DNA of 64,000 nt. Origin: Malassezia japonica. Taxonomy: Eukaryota; Basidiomycota; Malasseziomycetes; Malasseziales; Malasseziaceae. This document shows, in pieces, positions 9,801 to 20,659 of this stretch (positions are counted from its first letter, which is position 1; each line of letters begins with the position of its first letter). The stretch spans positions 1,116,001-1,180,000 of the forward strand of contig NC_083371.1 in assembly GCF_029542785.1 (NCBI RefSeq), given 5' to 3'. A program made the position numbers and the translations under genes. The notes below the pieces were generated by a model. That model was given only the letters and a program-made list of their open reading frames with translations, was not told the DNA's origin and did not search any database.

Positions 9801-12659
9801 AACAATGTAGAAAATCACGAGCGAGCACAGGAAAAAGATTAACGCACAAATCGTGATCTTCTCGCGCCACGCCATGCGCACGTCGGGACGCGTCATGCCG
9901 CCAACACTCGACAGGACTGAGTTGGGGATGAACCAGGTAAGCAGCCACGTCAGGCGCACCCACCAGCGGCGCAGAGGCGTCACCGGCACCTCTTCGACCT
10001 CGGTCGGCTGCAGCAGTGCGTCCTTCTCGAGCGGAGCATCGGCTGGCGCCCACGAGGTCAAAGGGATGGGATCGGGGGGGTAGTGCGCGTGGGCGTGGGG
10101 GTCGTCCGAGTACGGCGCCGTCTCGTTCTTGAGCAGCGAGACGTCCGACGCACTCGCCTGCATCATCGACGGCTCTTGGTACGCCGGCTCGACGAGGTGG
10201 CCGTGTGCATCGTAGTGCTGCGCTTGAGCGGCATAGGCGGGGTCGTAGCCTTGCGCCTGGCCGGCGTAGGCAGCATCGTAGCCCTGGTGCCCGTCGTAGC
10301 TCGCGCCGTAGTTTGTGGCCTCGCTCGAGTACGCCGAGTAGCGCGGCTGCGCGTCCTGGCGCGACGCACCGAGCGCCGCACGCCGCTTCTTGACGGGTTG
10401 AGCGACACTCTTTTCACCACGTACCGCACGCACGCCGTCCTCGAGCTCGTACCAGGCGTAGTACGACAAGCACACTTGCGAGCGGCCGAGCATCATTTCG
10501 CTTGGCTCCGCCCAGCCCTTGGCATATGCAAACTCGAGCAGGACGCCACGTGCATCGGCAGCGGCCATGACCGCCTCGCCGAGTGTCGCTTGGAGAAGGG
10601 GGTGGTAGCGTGCGCAGAACACCTCAAGCGACATCGGCTCAATGTAGCTGTGCTGCGCGTGCGCAAGGAGTTGTGGGATGGCAAGTGCCTTGACTTGCCG
10701 CGCGACGCGTTTCGTATCAAATGCGTTCGGCTGCGACAGGTCGTTGGAGCGGATACAGAGAACGCGCCACACGGTGTCGGTGCTGTGCACCATGCGTGCG
10801 AGCGCCAACAACGCAGCATCGAGCTGGTGTGAGACGCCTTGGACATGCGCATCGTCCCAGTGTGTGATGCGTGCCTGGAGCGGTGTCGGGCGGCGCAGGG
10901 GGCGCGAAGCGACCTGCGCACGCAGCACCACTTGGCGATCGGACAGATGCGACTCGATCGCCATGCCCGGTCCCGCAAAGAGGCGTGTAATAAAAGTGCT
11001 TTGCGACGTGCGCAGCAGCTGGTACTGCTGGGTGGGCAAGAGATCGAGCTCGGAGCGCTGGTGCTGCGCGACCGAATAAGCGCACGGTCCAAACGTATGA
11101 TTAATGTCGAACGAGAGCGTGCCACGGCGGGGATCGCTCGGCGAAAAAGCACGCTCGTCGCAGTGGCGGTCCATATCGGCGACCATTGCACGGTCGTCGC
11201 TCTCGCGGCGCGTCCCGTCGAGGACGTGGCGGAAGGCCCGCTCATAGTCGCCCAGCAGACCGTCCGGCGGTGGGGCGTCTGCGTCGAGCGGCACGTTGCC
11301 GCCGCGCAAGAGGCGCATGATATCCGTCCAGCGTGCAGTCGGCGGCACAGTCATGCCGTCGGCCGCCAGGGAAACGTTGCGTGGCGCGTCTGCGTCGAGG
11401 ACCGAGCGCAGGTCGACGTGGCGCAAAAGCTCCGCCATGTAGTTCTTCATGAGGTCGTCAAAGTGCGCTGGGTTTGGCTTGCCCGCGTCGGAACGCGCAA
11501 CAAAGCCCGGTGTATCGAGCTGGACGAGGTGCAGGGGCTGGGCGCCGTGGGGCGCGAGTTTTTGGTTCACAACTTCGACGACAAATGCAAAGAGCACCGC
11601 GTAGAGATTTTGGACCAGCGCATCACGCTGCCGGTTTGAGTTGCGCACATCTAACATCTTGGTCACACGTTCGTTGCCGATGTAGCGTGTGTCCATCACG
11701 AGGCTCTGCGCCAGATCGCCGACACGCACCTGGAGTACGTCGGCGGCCCGCTGCAGCGCGGGCTGCGTCGCGACGTGCGCGGCCTGGCCCTCCCCAGCCG
11801 GCTCCGAGAACTGGACGTCGGAAAGGTGCAAGAGCGCAGCAAGCACGCGAAAGATGCCTTGGACGTGTTTCTCCTTGAGACCCAGTGCGGCCAGCGCGCT
11901 GCGTGTCCAGTCGCACGCACGCGCATCCTCGCGCGACGGCGGTGCTCCCGGAGGAAGAAGGCGCGGCGACGGCGTTTCGTCGAGCTGGTACGCCGCGCGT
12001 TCGTCGCGTGTCGCACCTGCAAGCAGCTGGTAGAAAATGGCAAACACGCGCTCGCCCGGAGCGACGTCGTGTAGCCTATGTTTATCCAGGCCAAACGCAA
12101 GCACCTTGGCACCCGCAAGACGCCCCTCGCCGCTAAAGTGCAGCTCAAGATAGGTGGCGTGGCGCGAGGAGCGTTCCGAGTGGCTTGTCCGGGCTGTGCC
12201 GAACGCGCCGAGGACGTGCTGTGCGCACCGCACCTGGTCGGCGATGTGCGTCTCCTGGGGTGTATTGCTTGCAGCAAGCGCTAGGAGATGCTCGGTGATA
12301 AGCTGCATCGCATGCGACTTGCCCGAGTCGCTCATGCCATGGTACAGGATGGCCTGCGAGTGCTGCGTGCGCAGCATCTTGTGGTAGGCGCGTGCCGCAA
12401 GCGCACATGGGTGCGGCGCGATAGCCGCTAGGTCGTGATACACCGAGGCATGCTCTGCGGCCTCGGCATCCATCGCATCCTGCTCACGGAACGGGTTCGC
12501 GGCCACGAGGGTCGTCGCGGACGCCCAAGTATAGGGCATCGCGTTCCCGAGCCGCTCGCTAAGGACAGCTGCGACCGCAGCATCACTCACGGAACTATTT
12601 CCTGCTGCAAGCGCGAGCGCCGCGAGGTCCGCGGGCGTCTCGCTCTCACCTTGCGCCAT
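6862..12659 (-). CDS. Class V chitin synthase with myosin motor-like head
   Basis: Protein of 1916 aa. Exons are 12659-7908, 7882-7667 and 7644-6862, with introns of 25 and 22 nt. Order of domains: degenerate myosin head (residues 1 to about 700) with P-loop GMSDSGKS at 108-115 and a switch-II-like DTPGF; membrane segments; a cytochrome-b5-like region; the glycosyltransferase-2 chitin synthase core with [21 protein letters not shown] and the product-binding QRRRW near residue 1557; several C-terminal membrane helices; and a DEK C-terminal domain ([13 protein letters not shown]). It makes cell-wall chitin at the plasma membrane. The start is the first ATG after a non-ATG open stretch. The switch I region does not show the usual NxNSSRFGK. 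Confidence 0.93.
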
Positions 12660-12715
12660 GCTCGCAGGAAGCTGCACTGCCGCGGAAGGCCGAGTGTTGG
12701 TCTCTTATTTTGGGT

Positions 12716-13550
12716 CTATCGGCCGACGCCGGATTCGCCGATGTGGAGGTCAGTGCACCATGCGCGGAGCGCGTCGGCGAGCGAGCCGAGCGCCGCGTGC
12801 GACGCAAAAAAGTGGTCCTGCGGAAGCGAGACGAGGCGCAGGCCTTTGGACTCGTGCGTAGATGCGAGGGAGGTGGTCCATGTGGAGTATGACTGCGTGA
12901 GAGGGACGACGTACCGCGGCACTGGTAAACTGGTCGGCGGTCGTCGTGAGCACCAACGCAGCGACGTTGGGTTCGGTCGCCGCACGCTTGACTACGCGCT
13001 CGACAGCATTCTGGAAGTAGGTGCCGCTGAGGCACGTCAGGGCCCAGCGTACACCGAGGGGGTAGGCGAGCAGGACGTAGCGTACCTCGGCCGTTTCCCA
13101 GCCTTGCGGCGCTTCGGCCGTCGACGCTCTGGGTGAGTTTCGCAACGCACTGGATCGCACCCGCGCTGTATCCCTGCGTGAGAAGAGCGACATACACAAA
13201 GATACAGTTCCGGCGTGCCGTGCGTCTCGACACGTGCGGCCATCGCGTCGACCACCGCCTGGTAGTCGCGGCTCTCGGCGCGCATCGTCCATGTCATCTT
13301 TCCGCTGCTCGAGCCGACGCCGCGCGCATCGTACGTCGCGACATGCAGGCCCGCATCGCAAAAGAACGACACGAGCGCCTGGACGACATGGTTGTCCTGT
13401 GTCCCACCCACATACCCGTACGCTGCCTTAGCTATTGTACATACGATGCGCAACTACCGCAAGTCCCCGGCTCTGTCCGCGCGGCGCATAGAGACGCGCA
13501 TCGAGCGCTACGCCCGGCGCAGCGTCCACGACCACCTTTGACGTCGGCAT
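12716..13550 (-). CDS. Alpha/beta hydrolase with micro-exon nucleophile elbow
   Basis: Protein of 248 aa from five exons: 13550-13445, 13422-13196, 13173-13151, 13128-12915 and 12892-12716. All four introns are exactly 22 nt. Reading: HPYGYVGGTQDN followed by the YDARGVGSSSG turn, then GYSAGA, the Ser nucleophile elbow, then a final PQDHFF segment that probably holds the catalytic His. The GYSAG motif sits on the 23-nt third exon. The pattern fits small alpha/beta hydrolases of the COG2945 type; substrate unknown. It lies 19 bp downstream of the coiled-coil gene on the same strand, and its own stop is 56 bp upstream of the chitin synthase ATG. Confidence 0.8.
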
Positions 13551-13569
13551 ATCGTTCGTATTAGGTAAG

Positions 13570-15939
13570 CTACAGTCCGGGCTCGAGCGTGAGCGTCGCC
13601 GCGGTAATGACGCGGTCGAGCGGCGCGTCACGCTCGCCGTGTTCAAGAAAGGTACTGTGGATCGAAGAGTCGCTCATTCCCCGTGCACGGGGGCGGATCG
13701 AGCGCGTAGGATCAAATACTTCGCCGTAGCGCAGACTGACCTGGTCGTCGTCCATGACGCGCATCGAGCGGGTAAACTCGGGCCGATCGCGCGACGCGCC
13801 GCGTGCGAGCGCAGAGGAGCGGGGCACAAAGCCGCGCGCGCCTGGGAAGTGCGAGCCGGCGACAGTCGCCTGCGAACCGCAAGCCTGGACCGCGACCGAG
13901 GTCGGCTTGGCGGCCGAGGCGCGCGGTGTCATGTGAATCGGCACTGCGCCGTGCCTGCGACGTGGCATCGGCGCAGGCGACGCGGGGGGCGATGCTGTGG
14001 TGCCGAGCAGCCGCGAAAAGGTCGATTCGGCCGCCGGTGTGCTTGGCGCCGGCGACGGAGACGGCGGAGGAGCAGGCGCCTCGGCGGACGAGAGCGCGCC
14101 GCTGAGCATGCGTGCAATCCATGAGCCTTTTGGCGCATAGTCCATGCTTGCATCGAGCTGCTCGTGGAGAATGCGCGACGCGTTGCCCGGGTTGATATGT
14201 ACATCGTTGACCGCGCGCCGCAGTTTGGCGAGCTCGAGGAGGACTTCGCGCAAAAACTTGAGCATCGCGAAAAAGTCGCGGCGCGTCACCAGACTCGCAT
14301 CCGGCGTGTCGCGTGCTGCACGGTCGAGCGTGCGTGCTTCCCGCTCGAGTTGGCGCCGGAAGTGCTCGCGGATGCCTTCAATGTCGCGCACCGACGCCTG
14401 GACCGTCGTGCGGGCCAGGTGCGAAACGTCGCCGGCGAGCTTCTGCCGGTGCAGCCGCGCGGAGAGCGTATCGACGTCCGCCTGCTGGAGCTTCGCATAG
14501 GTGCGCTGCACAAACTCAAGCATCGTGCTGAGGAGCGCGGTGCGCGTGTCTGTAGCGCCGTGCGTCTCATAGTCGCGGTCCGAGCCAAATGTATGCATCG
14601 AGTGCGCATCGTTGCTCAACTTGTCGTCGTGGCGAGAGTGCACCGAGGCGGTGGTGACCGACGTCCCATCCCGGCTCTTTTCCGAGTAGGGCTCGCTGCG
14701 CGACGAGCCCGAGGCGACACGCGCCGCCTCGTTGCTCGCGACCGTCATCGAACTGCGCGCCGTGAGGAACTTGGACTCGGTCGCGGCGACCGTCGACTCG
14801 CTCGCATCGTCGCTCGGCAGCTCGAGCGGCGCCGGGGGGTTGCGGTGCATCTGCGCCTCGGGCAGCAGCTCGTGCTCGGTGCGCGCCGAGACGATTTTGT
14901 GCAGACGCGAGACTTCCGTGTTGGCGCCTTTGACCATGGCACGCAGCTTGGCATTCTCGTCGCGGAGCGCGGCGTGGTCGTCGACCAAGGTGCGGAGGTC
15001 TTTTTGCTCGTCCGGTGCCTGGAGGATCACGCGCTCGTACATGCCTTCGTACGAGCGCATGTCGCGGTCCGTGAGCCGCCTCGTCTCGTGCTCGAGGATA
15101 TCCGTCAGCTCGGTGCACCGCTTCACGAGCACTTGCTGGCTGCGTCCCTCGGCGGCACGCGCACGCTGTCGCTCGGTGTCGAGTTCGTGGCGCACGTCCT
15201 CGAGCTCCGACATGGCATAGTCGAGCTTTGTCTCGAGGTTTACAGCCTTGAGGCGGTGCTGCTTCAGCTGGCGCACCTGCTGGCGCACTTCCTCGAGCTC
15301 GGTGAGGAGAGCATGGTGGCTCTGGTCGGCCGCCTCGAGGTTAAAGTTGGATTGGGTCAGTTGGCGCTCCAGTGCCTGGTTCTCCTTGATGCTCTGCGTA
15401 AGCCGCGCGAGGATCTGGTCTCGCTGCTGCGCGTGGTCGTCCGACTCTTGCTGCGCCTTGTTGACGATCGTGTCCTGTCGCCGGAGGAGCGCCTGGCCAA
15501 TTTCCGCACTAAGCTGCAGATCCGACTCCAATTCGCGCATCTGCTGCATAAAGCGCTTCGACGAGTCGCACGCCGCCTGGCCGCAGCAGCAGGCGATGCG
15601 GTGCGAACTCGTGACCGACGCGTCGTCGTCCACGTTGCTGAGGCGGCTGAGGCTGCGCCCATCGTCGCTGCTTGCAAAGCTTTGGTGTGACCGGCGATGG
15701 TTAAGAGAGGTGCGTGATGCGTTGGCCATGCGCCGATTCGTGCTCAGCTCGCCCATGATCCGTGCAAATTCGTCGGCAGACGGCTTGCGCTGGATCTCGC
15801 TGATCGAGTCCTCGAGCTCGGCAAGTTCGTCTAGAGATACTGCGCTCGATGCGGCAGACGGACTGAACATTGTACTTGGACGCCGCCGGACGTGGCGCGG
15901 CGACGTCGCCCAGGTGCTCGGAGGACCACTCGCACTCAT
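13570..15939 (-). CDS. Coiled-coil protein with CC1-box-like motif
   Basis: Single exon, 789 aa. After a Ser-rich N-terminus and a CCCGQAAC cysteine cluster near residue 115, a long coiled coil starts with LQLSAEIGQALL. This resembles the xxAAxxG CC1 box of dynein adaptors (BICD, TRAK/HAP1, Spindly). Coiled coil runs to about residue 350, then a Ser/Thr-rich linker, a second helical region (DVDTLSARLHRQKLAGDVSH onward) and a disordered Ser/Pro tail. No catalytic motif is seen. A cargo or cytoskeletal adaptor role is inference from the coiled coil alone. The start ATG at 15939 is the first in the frame. No intron was detected. Confidence 0.7.
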   Translation of the reverse strand: MSASGPPSTWATSPRHVRRRPSTMFSPSAASSAVSLDELAELEDSISEIQRKPSADEFARIMGELSTNRRMANASRTSLNHRRSHQSFASSDDGRSLSRLSNVDDDASVTSSHRIACCCGQAACDSSKRFMQQMRELESDLQLSAEIGQALLRRQDTIVNKAQQESDDHAQQRDQILARLTQSIKENQALERQLTQSNFNLEAADQSHHALLTELEEVRQQVRQLKQHRLKAVNLETKLDYAMSELEDVRHELDTERQRARAAEGRSQQVLVKRCTELTDILEHETRRLTDRDMRSYEGMYERVILQAPDEQKDLRTLVDDHAALRDENAKLRAMVKGANTEVSRLHKIVSARTEHELLPEAQMHRNPPAPLELPSDDASESTVAATESKFLTARSSMTVASNEAARVASGSSRSEPYSEKSRDGTSVTTASVHSRHDDKLSNDAHSMHTFGSDRDYETHGATDTRTALLSTMLEFVQRTYAKLQQADVDTLSARLHRQKLAGDVSHLARTTVQASVRDIEGIREHFRRQLEREARTLDRAARDTPDASLVTRRDFFAMLKFLREVLLELAKLRRAVNDVHINPGNASRILHEQLDASMDYAPKGSWIARMLSGALSSAEAPAPPPSPSPAPSTPAAESTFSRLLGTTASPPASPAPMPRRRHGAVPIHMTPRASAAKPTSVAVQACGSQATVAGSHFPGARGFVPRSSALARGASRDRPEFTRSMRVMDDDQVSLRYGEVFDPTRSIRPRARGMSDSSIHSTFLEHGERDAPLDRVITAATLTLEPGL

Positions 15940-16068
15940 CGACGCGCCAAAAAATCAACGCGTCCTGGGTGTGCCATTGATGACTAAGCAGTAGGTACGC
16001 GGCGCGGTCCGCTGGGCGTAGCGTGAGGAGCGCAGGACAAAGGCGAGCGGATCACTAGGTATAACACA

Positions 16069-16795
16069 TTATGTAGCAGGGCGCAGAGCGCGCAGCCGCT
16101 GCGCGAGAGCCTCGTCGGGGTCCGCGCTGGCCTGTGCCTTTTGCTTCTCGGGCTGGCCAGTGGGCAGCTCGGCGACCTTGCCTTCGAGGCCCGCCTCGCC
16201 GAGCTGCTGGTGCATCTCGATGCCGTTCTGGTCGGCAACCTGCTGCATCAGCGTATCGACCTGGTCCTGGGGCATGCCGGACGCCGTCGTCGAGCCCATC
16301 GTCGACTCCATGTACGACGTCTGTACGTCCACGTCCTCAATCTGGTTCTCAAACTTGTCCATCACGGCGGAAATCTAGATGAGATAGACGACGTACCCGC
16401 TCGAGGTCCATGCTCTGCATCGCACGATCGAGCCCTTTGACGACCGACGACATATTGCCCGTGACCTGGCGCATGGCCACCGCCGTCTCCACGCGGCTAG
16501 CCACCGCATCGATGCGACTGCTGAGGCGCAGCAGGTTCAGCGACTCGTTCTTCTTGCGGATCGAGTTCGCAGCATAGATCCGCGCCCCTTCGACATTATC
16601 TTGCGCAAGCGCCTGCGTCAGCACAGGCACCTACCTTTTTGAGCTTCGCCTTCTCGCTCGTCTCGTCACGACTCGCCTTGTTGGCTTGCCGCTGCAGCGA
16701 CTTGGCCGTGAACTGCGTCAGCGTGCGCACTAGCTACCTTTAGCTGAAAGAGCGATTCTGTGTGAGCGCAACCACCTACTCTCGAGTCCACTCAT
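16069..16795 (-). CDS. DID2: ESCRT-III-associated protein Did2/CHMP1
   Basis: Protein of 211 aa rebuilt from five exons: 16795-16780 (16 nt), 16757-16738 (20 nt), 16712-16635, 16612-16397 and 16374-16069, with introns of 22, 25, 22 and 22 nt. The joined N-terminus MSGLEKSLFQLKFTAKSLQ is the canonical CHMP1/Did2 start. [28 protein letters not shown] and [19 protein letters not shown] follow. The C-terminal [12 protein letters not shown] is a MIM1 motif for the Vps4 MIT domain. Known role: it links ESCRT-III to Vps4 for disassembly on endosomes. It is divergent from the next gene with only 39 bp between starts. Confidence 0.93.
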
Positions 16796-16834
16796 TGTGG
16801 CGCACAAAAAACAAGTGGAGGTTGTCCGTTCGCG

Positions 16835-17364
16835 ATGGCCACCGAACCGATGCAAGCTGCGTTCCGCGCGCATGTCGAGCCGACGCTGAGTGCGCTGCGT
16901 GTACATGCCAAGGATTCTCGTCCTGCGTATGCACTGGCTGGGTTGTGTAAGTTGCAAGTCTGATGCAGGCGCGGCCGCGATGCCTTTTGGATTTGCGCAC
17001 GCGACATTGAATGCGCATGCAGCCAAGACGATTCCCCGGCTCGTGCCGCCCTTCTGGCAGATGCTGGGCTTTGGCGTGTTCTTTGGTGCAGGCGGCTATA
17101 TGATTGATCATGGCGACATACTGAATGGAAGCGGCGTCATCTCGGGTACGTCGCCTCGCTCACCTAGCATGGTCCTTGACCTACCTGTGCTTCAAGACGT
17201 TGCCGGTGCTGCCCTACCTGTGGCGCTCGCCTTTGTCGCTCGCGGTGAGCACCAGTGTGACTGGAATTGGCCTCGGCGTGTACGGAAACTACTACTTTGA
17301 CGAGGCGAGCTGGCGCGGCGCCATTCCGGGTCTGCTGCCCGAGCCGAAGCAGAAGGAGACATAG
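16835..17364 (+). CDS. Small membrane protein of unknown function
   Basis: Protein of 161 aa from exons 16835-16946, 16969-17145 and 17168-17364, with two 22-nt introns (GTAAGT and GTACGT donors). Hydrophobic stretches lie near residues 33-55, about 72-90, 97-115 and 120-140, including MLGFGVFFGAGGYMIDHGD and SPLSLAVSTSVTGIGLGVYG. The C-terminus is short and Lys/Glu-rich. I do not recognise the family. The membrane pattern and size resemble small mitochondrial or ER membrane proteins, but no targeting signal is clear. It shares a 39-bp promoter with DID2, and its stop is 16 bp from the convergent MDM31 stop. Confidence 0.7.
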
Positions 17365-17380
17365 AACGGGTATCTTTACA

Positions 17381-19779
17381 CTATGTAGGCAATTCAGGTG
17401 TAGGCATGACTCGCCCCATGGTATTGCGCAGGTTGCGCGCGAGACGGAGCATGCCTTGGGCCGCCAGGTCGAGTGACCAGAGACTTACGTTGCGCACGCG
17501 CTGTGTATTCGCCTGTTGCGACGCGACGTGGTTCGCCAGCGCCTCGTAAATCTTGCTCGAGACAAGCGGCAAGAGACCGGTCTGCGAGAGGTCCATCGAC
17601 CCATCGAATTCGCTCTGGGGTTAGGTTGGGCACATACCAGATCCATTACAATCCTGCAGTGCACAGGAATGAGTGTCTTGTGTGCGTTCATAAACGCCAC
17701 GACGGGGCGCGCAAGCGCGTAGGACGAGTAGCTCAGCTCGCGTGTGAAGATGGGCATCGACGCTTTGATGTCTTTTAGCCGCACATCCAGCTCGATCACG
17801 ACCGAGGGAGGGATCATTTGCGCCTCTTGGCCTTCTTCCAGTGAGAGGGAAAGCGGTGATTTCTGCCGCTGCGTGGGAGAGCTGCGGCGGCCGCGCCAGC
17901 GGGGGCCGCGCGTTTGCTCCTGGTCCTGCTCGTCGTGCTGCTGCTGCGCACGCTCCGCGACAGGGCCCACGGCCGCGACCGGGGCGAGAATCGCCGGTTC
18001 ACTCAGCGTCGGCTGGCCAGGAATACGGTCCTCGCCCTGGTTCCTCTGTGCGGGCTCCCGAGCAAAGGTCGCACTGAGGTTCTCGAGAATCTCGGAAATG
18101 ACCGTGTTGATGTCCACATCCTTGTCGTACTCGCGTGGGAATTTCACATCGGCCACCACTGCGGTTAGTTGGGCGACGTACAATCAAAGCGGCCCGAGTA
18201 GATCCACATCAAGGGGCCCGAAAGACCCGACATTTTTTGGATATGGTCAATGTTGACACCGTCCACACGGAGACGCGACTGGGTCAGTAGAGGAAACGTA
18301 CCCAGTTCTGGAGGTATGGGCCGTGGTGCTTGCCGTACAGATGGTTGGACGTGTATTGCACACTCTGCGGCTTGTGGAGACTGAACAAGCACCCGTCGAC
18401 CTGGCCCGTAATCGAGTCGGCATTCAACAGGTCGTAAAAGAGCCACTGCGTCCGCAGACGAGGGACGTTCATCTCAAAGATACTCATATTAAACGGACGG
18501 AAGTCACCGGGCTGGTACACTGTCACCAGGAAATCCTCGACGCGGAACGAATCGAGGTCAAAGTCGTTCGGGCGTCCCTTGCGACGCGCCTTGCGTGGAT
18601 CGTATGGCACATCCGGGTCCCAAAACACGTTGCGGCGGTCAATGATACCGCGTACGCCACGTAGCTCGGCCTTGTGGATGATGCCATGGCCGTCGAGCCA
18701 GCGCGAGAGACTCAGCTGCACGTCGACAGAGTCGATCCGCAGCTCAAACATGGAAAAGTTTTTGTCGTGCCGCTTTTCCTGCGCTTGTGTTGCGAGCTCC
18801 TCGTTGCTCATGGGCGACACCACCTCGCTTCCGGTGTCAAACGCAGGAATACCCTCCCACAAGGGCACATGCTCGGACGGGGACGAGGGGCGCAGAGGCG
18901 CTGCCTCTGTGTCAAGCGCCTGGCGCTCGTGCTGCAGCTTTTCCGGAGCGATCGGCTCCGCACGGCGCGTAATCACCACATCCTTGAAGCTAATGCGCCC
19001 TTCCTTCCACTTGGGCACAATCGCACTGCCGCACACGACGGTAAATCCAGTCTGCGACGAGATATAGTTGGCCAGCTTGAGAGCCATGTATTCTGCGTTA
19101 GAAGAACGACGCACCTTGCAGATTAAGCAGGTTCAGCGCTGCAAAGATAACGGAGACAAACGTTGTTCTGCGTCAGACCATACACGTACGTTCCCACAAT
19201 CACCCAGATCGCGGTGCCCAGTCCACCGAGCGTGAAAAAGGCACTGATCTCGTCGACGTTGAAGCGGCGGAAACCGCGGATGGTAAACCACTTAAACCTA
19301 ATACGCATACGCGTCCAGAATCCACGCGCGATACGCAGCAGGTCCTCCTGCGTCGGCTTGTTGCGTGCAGCGCCCGATCCGCGCGACGTACCGCTCGTGA
19401 CGGCGGACACGTCCTCGGCTCGTGCACGCGCAAAGCTGCGAGCCTTGAGCGCCAGGTCCCGAAGAGATCGGGGATAGTTTTGAAAGAGACTCTTGGAGGG
19501 CGTCTCGACAAGGTCATGCGCAGACGACTGCTTTTGCAGAAACATGTCCTGCTTTTCTGGCTCGTGAGGCGCGTCCTTAGCAGGCGGCTTTGTGTCCTCG
19601 TCCTTACTGCCATGAGCAGGATCAGCGTCTTTCGGCTTGTCTTTGGGTGCTTCGCATAGAGCCGCGCTCCAGTGCAAGGATCGGACGCCGAGGAGGTGCT
19701 CGGGCCCGCTAGCACGGGCCGTGCGAAGCAGGACGGGGAGTCCGAGGCTGGCGCACGCGGGGCGCGGCGCGCTCTTCAT
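17381..19779 (-). CDS. MDM31: Mitochondrial inner-membrane protein Mdm31
   Basis: Protein of 761 aa. Exons are 19779-19190, 19167-19115, 19092-18302, 18278-18182, 18158-17638 and 17614-17381, with introns of 22, 22, 23, 23 and 23 nt. Diagnostic family text: WFTIRGFRRFNVDEISAFF followed by a membrane helix, GFTVVCGSAIVPKWKEGRI, and SRLRVDGVNIDHIQ. Known role: mitochondrial distribution, morphology and nucleoid maintenance in the inner membrane. The start at 19779 (MKSAPRPACASLGL) gives an Arg/Ala-rich presequence. Three upstream in-frame ATGs (19860, 19896, 19962) would leave very little promoter before the divergent gene. Confidence 0.9.
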
Positions 19780-19963
19780 AGGCAAAATTCGTACATATGC
19801 CTGGGCTGGCGCCAAAAGATGGCGCAGCCCATACACCGGGTTACGTACCGGGGATACCATCCGGGCCCACACCCGATGTGGCATGCACGGAAGCATCCTA
19901 CGTCCGCCCGCCACTGAAAAATCCTCCACACGGGCACCACCTCCACCACGTGGAGCATGCACG

Positions 19964-20611
19964 ATGCAGGACGATGCGGCGCGTGAGGTAGGTGACCGCG
20001 CTCACGCAGGAGCAGCACCGGCTAGACGAGGCGATCCTAGCGACGCAGAGGAGTAAGTGGTATGTCTTACGCAGAACTTGCGGCGCTTCCGTCGCTCCCT
20101 GACGCGAGCGAGCACGCGGTGCTCGACCAGCAGCTGCACGCGAGCATTGCGCAGCACAGAGAGCTGCTCGTTGCGCTGCGCAATGACTTGGAAATGGAGC
20201 AGCGAAAGGTGCAAGAGTAAGTTCCTGAGCTGACTCAGTGAGCAGCTGCTCCTGCGCGAGCTCCGTGCCGTGGCCGACGCGCTGGTCGCACGTACCTCGA
20301 CGACGCCTCCCCCCACAGTGTCAGAAAAACAGCTGATGAGTGCGCTGGTCGCGATAACAAACCGGGCCTTCCCCGACAACGATCAGTGTATCCAGCTACG
20401 ATTTTTGCTCGAGACGATGCTCAATGCACTGTGGGAGCAGCCGGCACACCCCTATGTGCCGACCCAAAACTACGACCCCGACGTTGTGCGGTATGTGAAG
20501 GAGGCGGGCATTGTCGATCCCCATCCGGATGACGCCGAGTGCCTGCGCCTCATCGCCTTTCACGAGGCGCTGCCCGACGCGCACGCGGTGCGGCCTGCGG
20601 TCTATCGCTAA
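19964..20611 (+). CDS. CENP-K/Sim4/Mcm22-like kinetochore protein (tentative)
   Basis: Protein of 193 aa from exons 19964-19987 (24 nt), 20010-20052, 20075-20216 and 20239-20611, with three 22-nt introns. The N-terminal half is an amphipathic coiled coil. The C-terminal part has FLLETMLNALWEQPAHPYV and then VVRYVKEAGIVDPHPDDAE with LRLIAF. A hydrophobic helix followed by AGI-xx-HPDD-xx-LRLI-x-F resembles the end of CENP-K/Sim4 of the inner kinetochore (CCAN). The assignment rests on this motif only. An upstream ATG at 19957 is out of frame and stops after nine codons. CACGTG lies at 19947-19952. Confidence 0.55.
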
Positions 20612-20659
20612 GTATTTCTAGTTTACGTAGGTTGTCTGGGCAGCTATTGCGCGCTGCGC

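Noticed and set aside
14164..15690. A 508-codon plus-strand frame opposite the coiled-coil gene
   Set aside because: It overlaps a well-formed coiled coil on the minus strand and has Arg/Leu/Val shadow composition. No start context or homology was recognised.
19860..19962. Longer MDM31 starts at 19860, 19896 and 19962
   Set aside because: They would leave 1-103 bp before the divergent gene and make a less typical presequence than the start at 19779. They are not excluded by frame.
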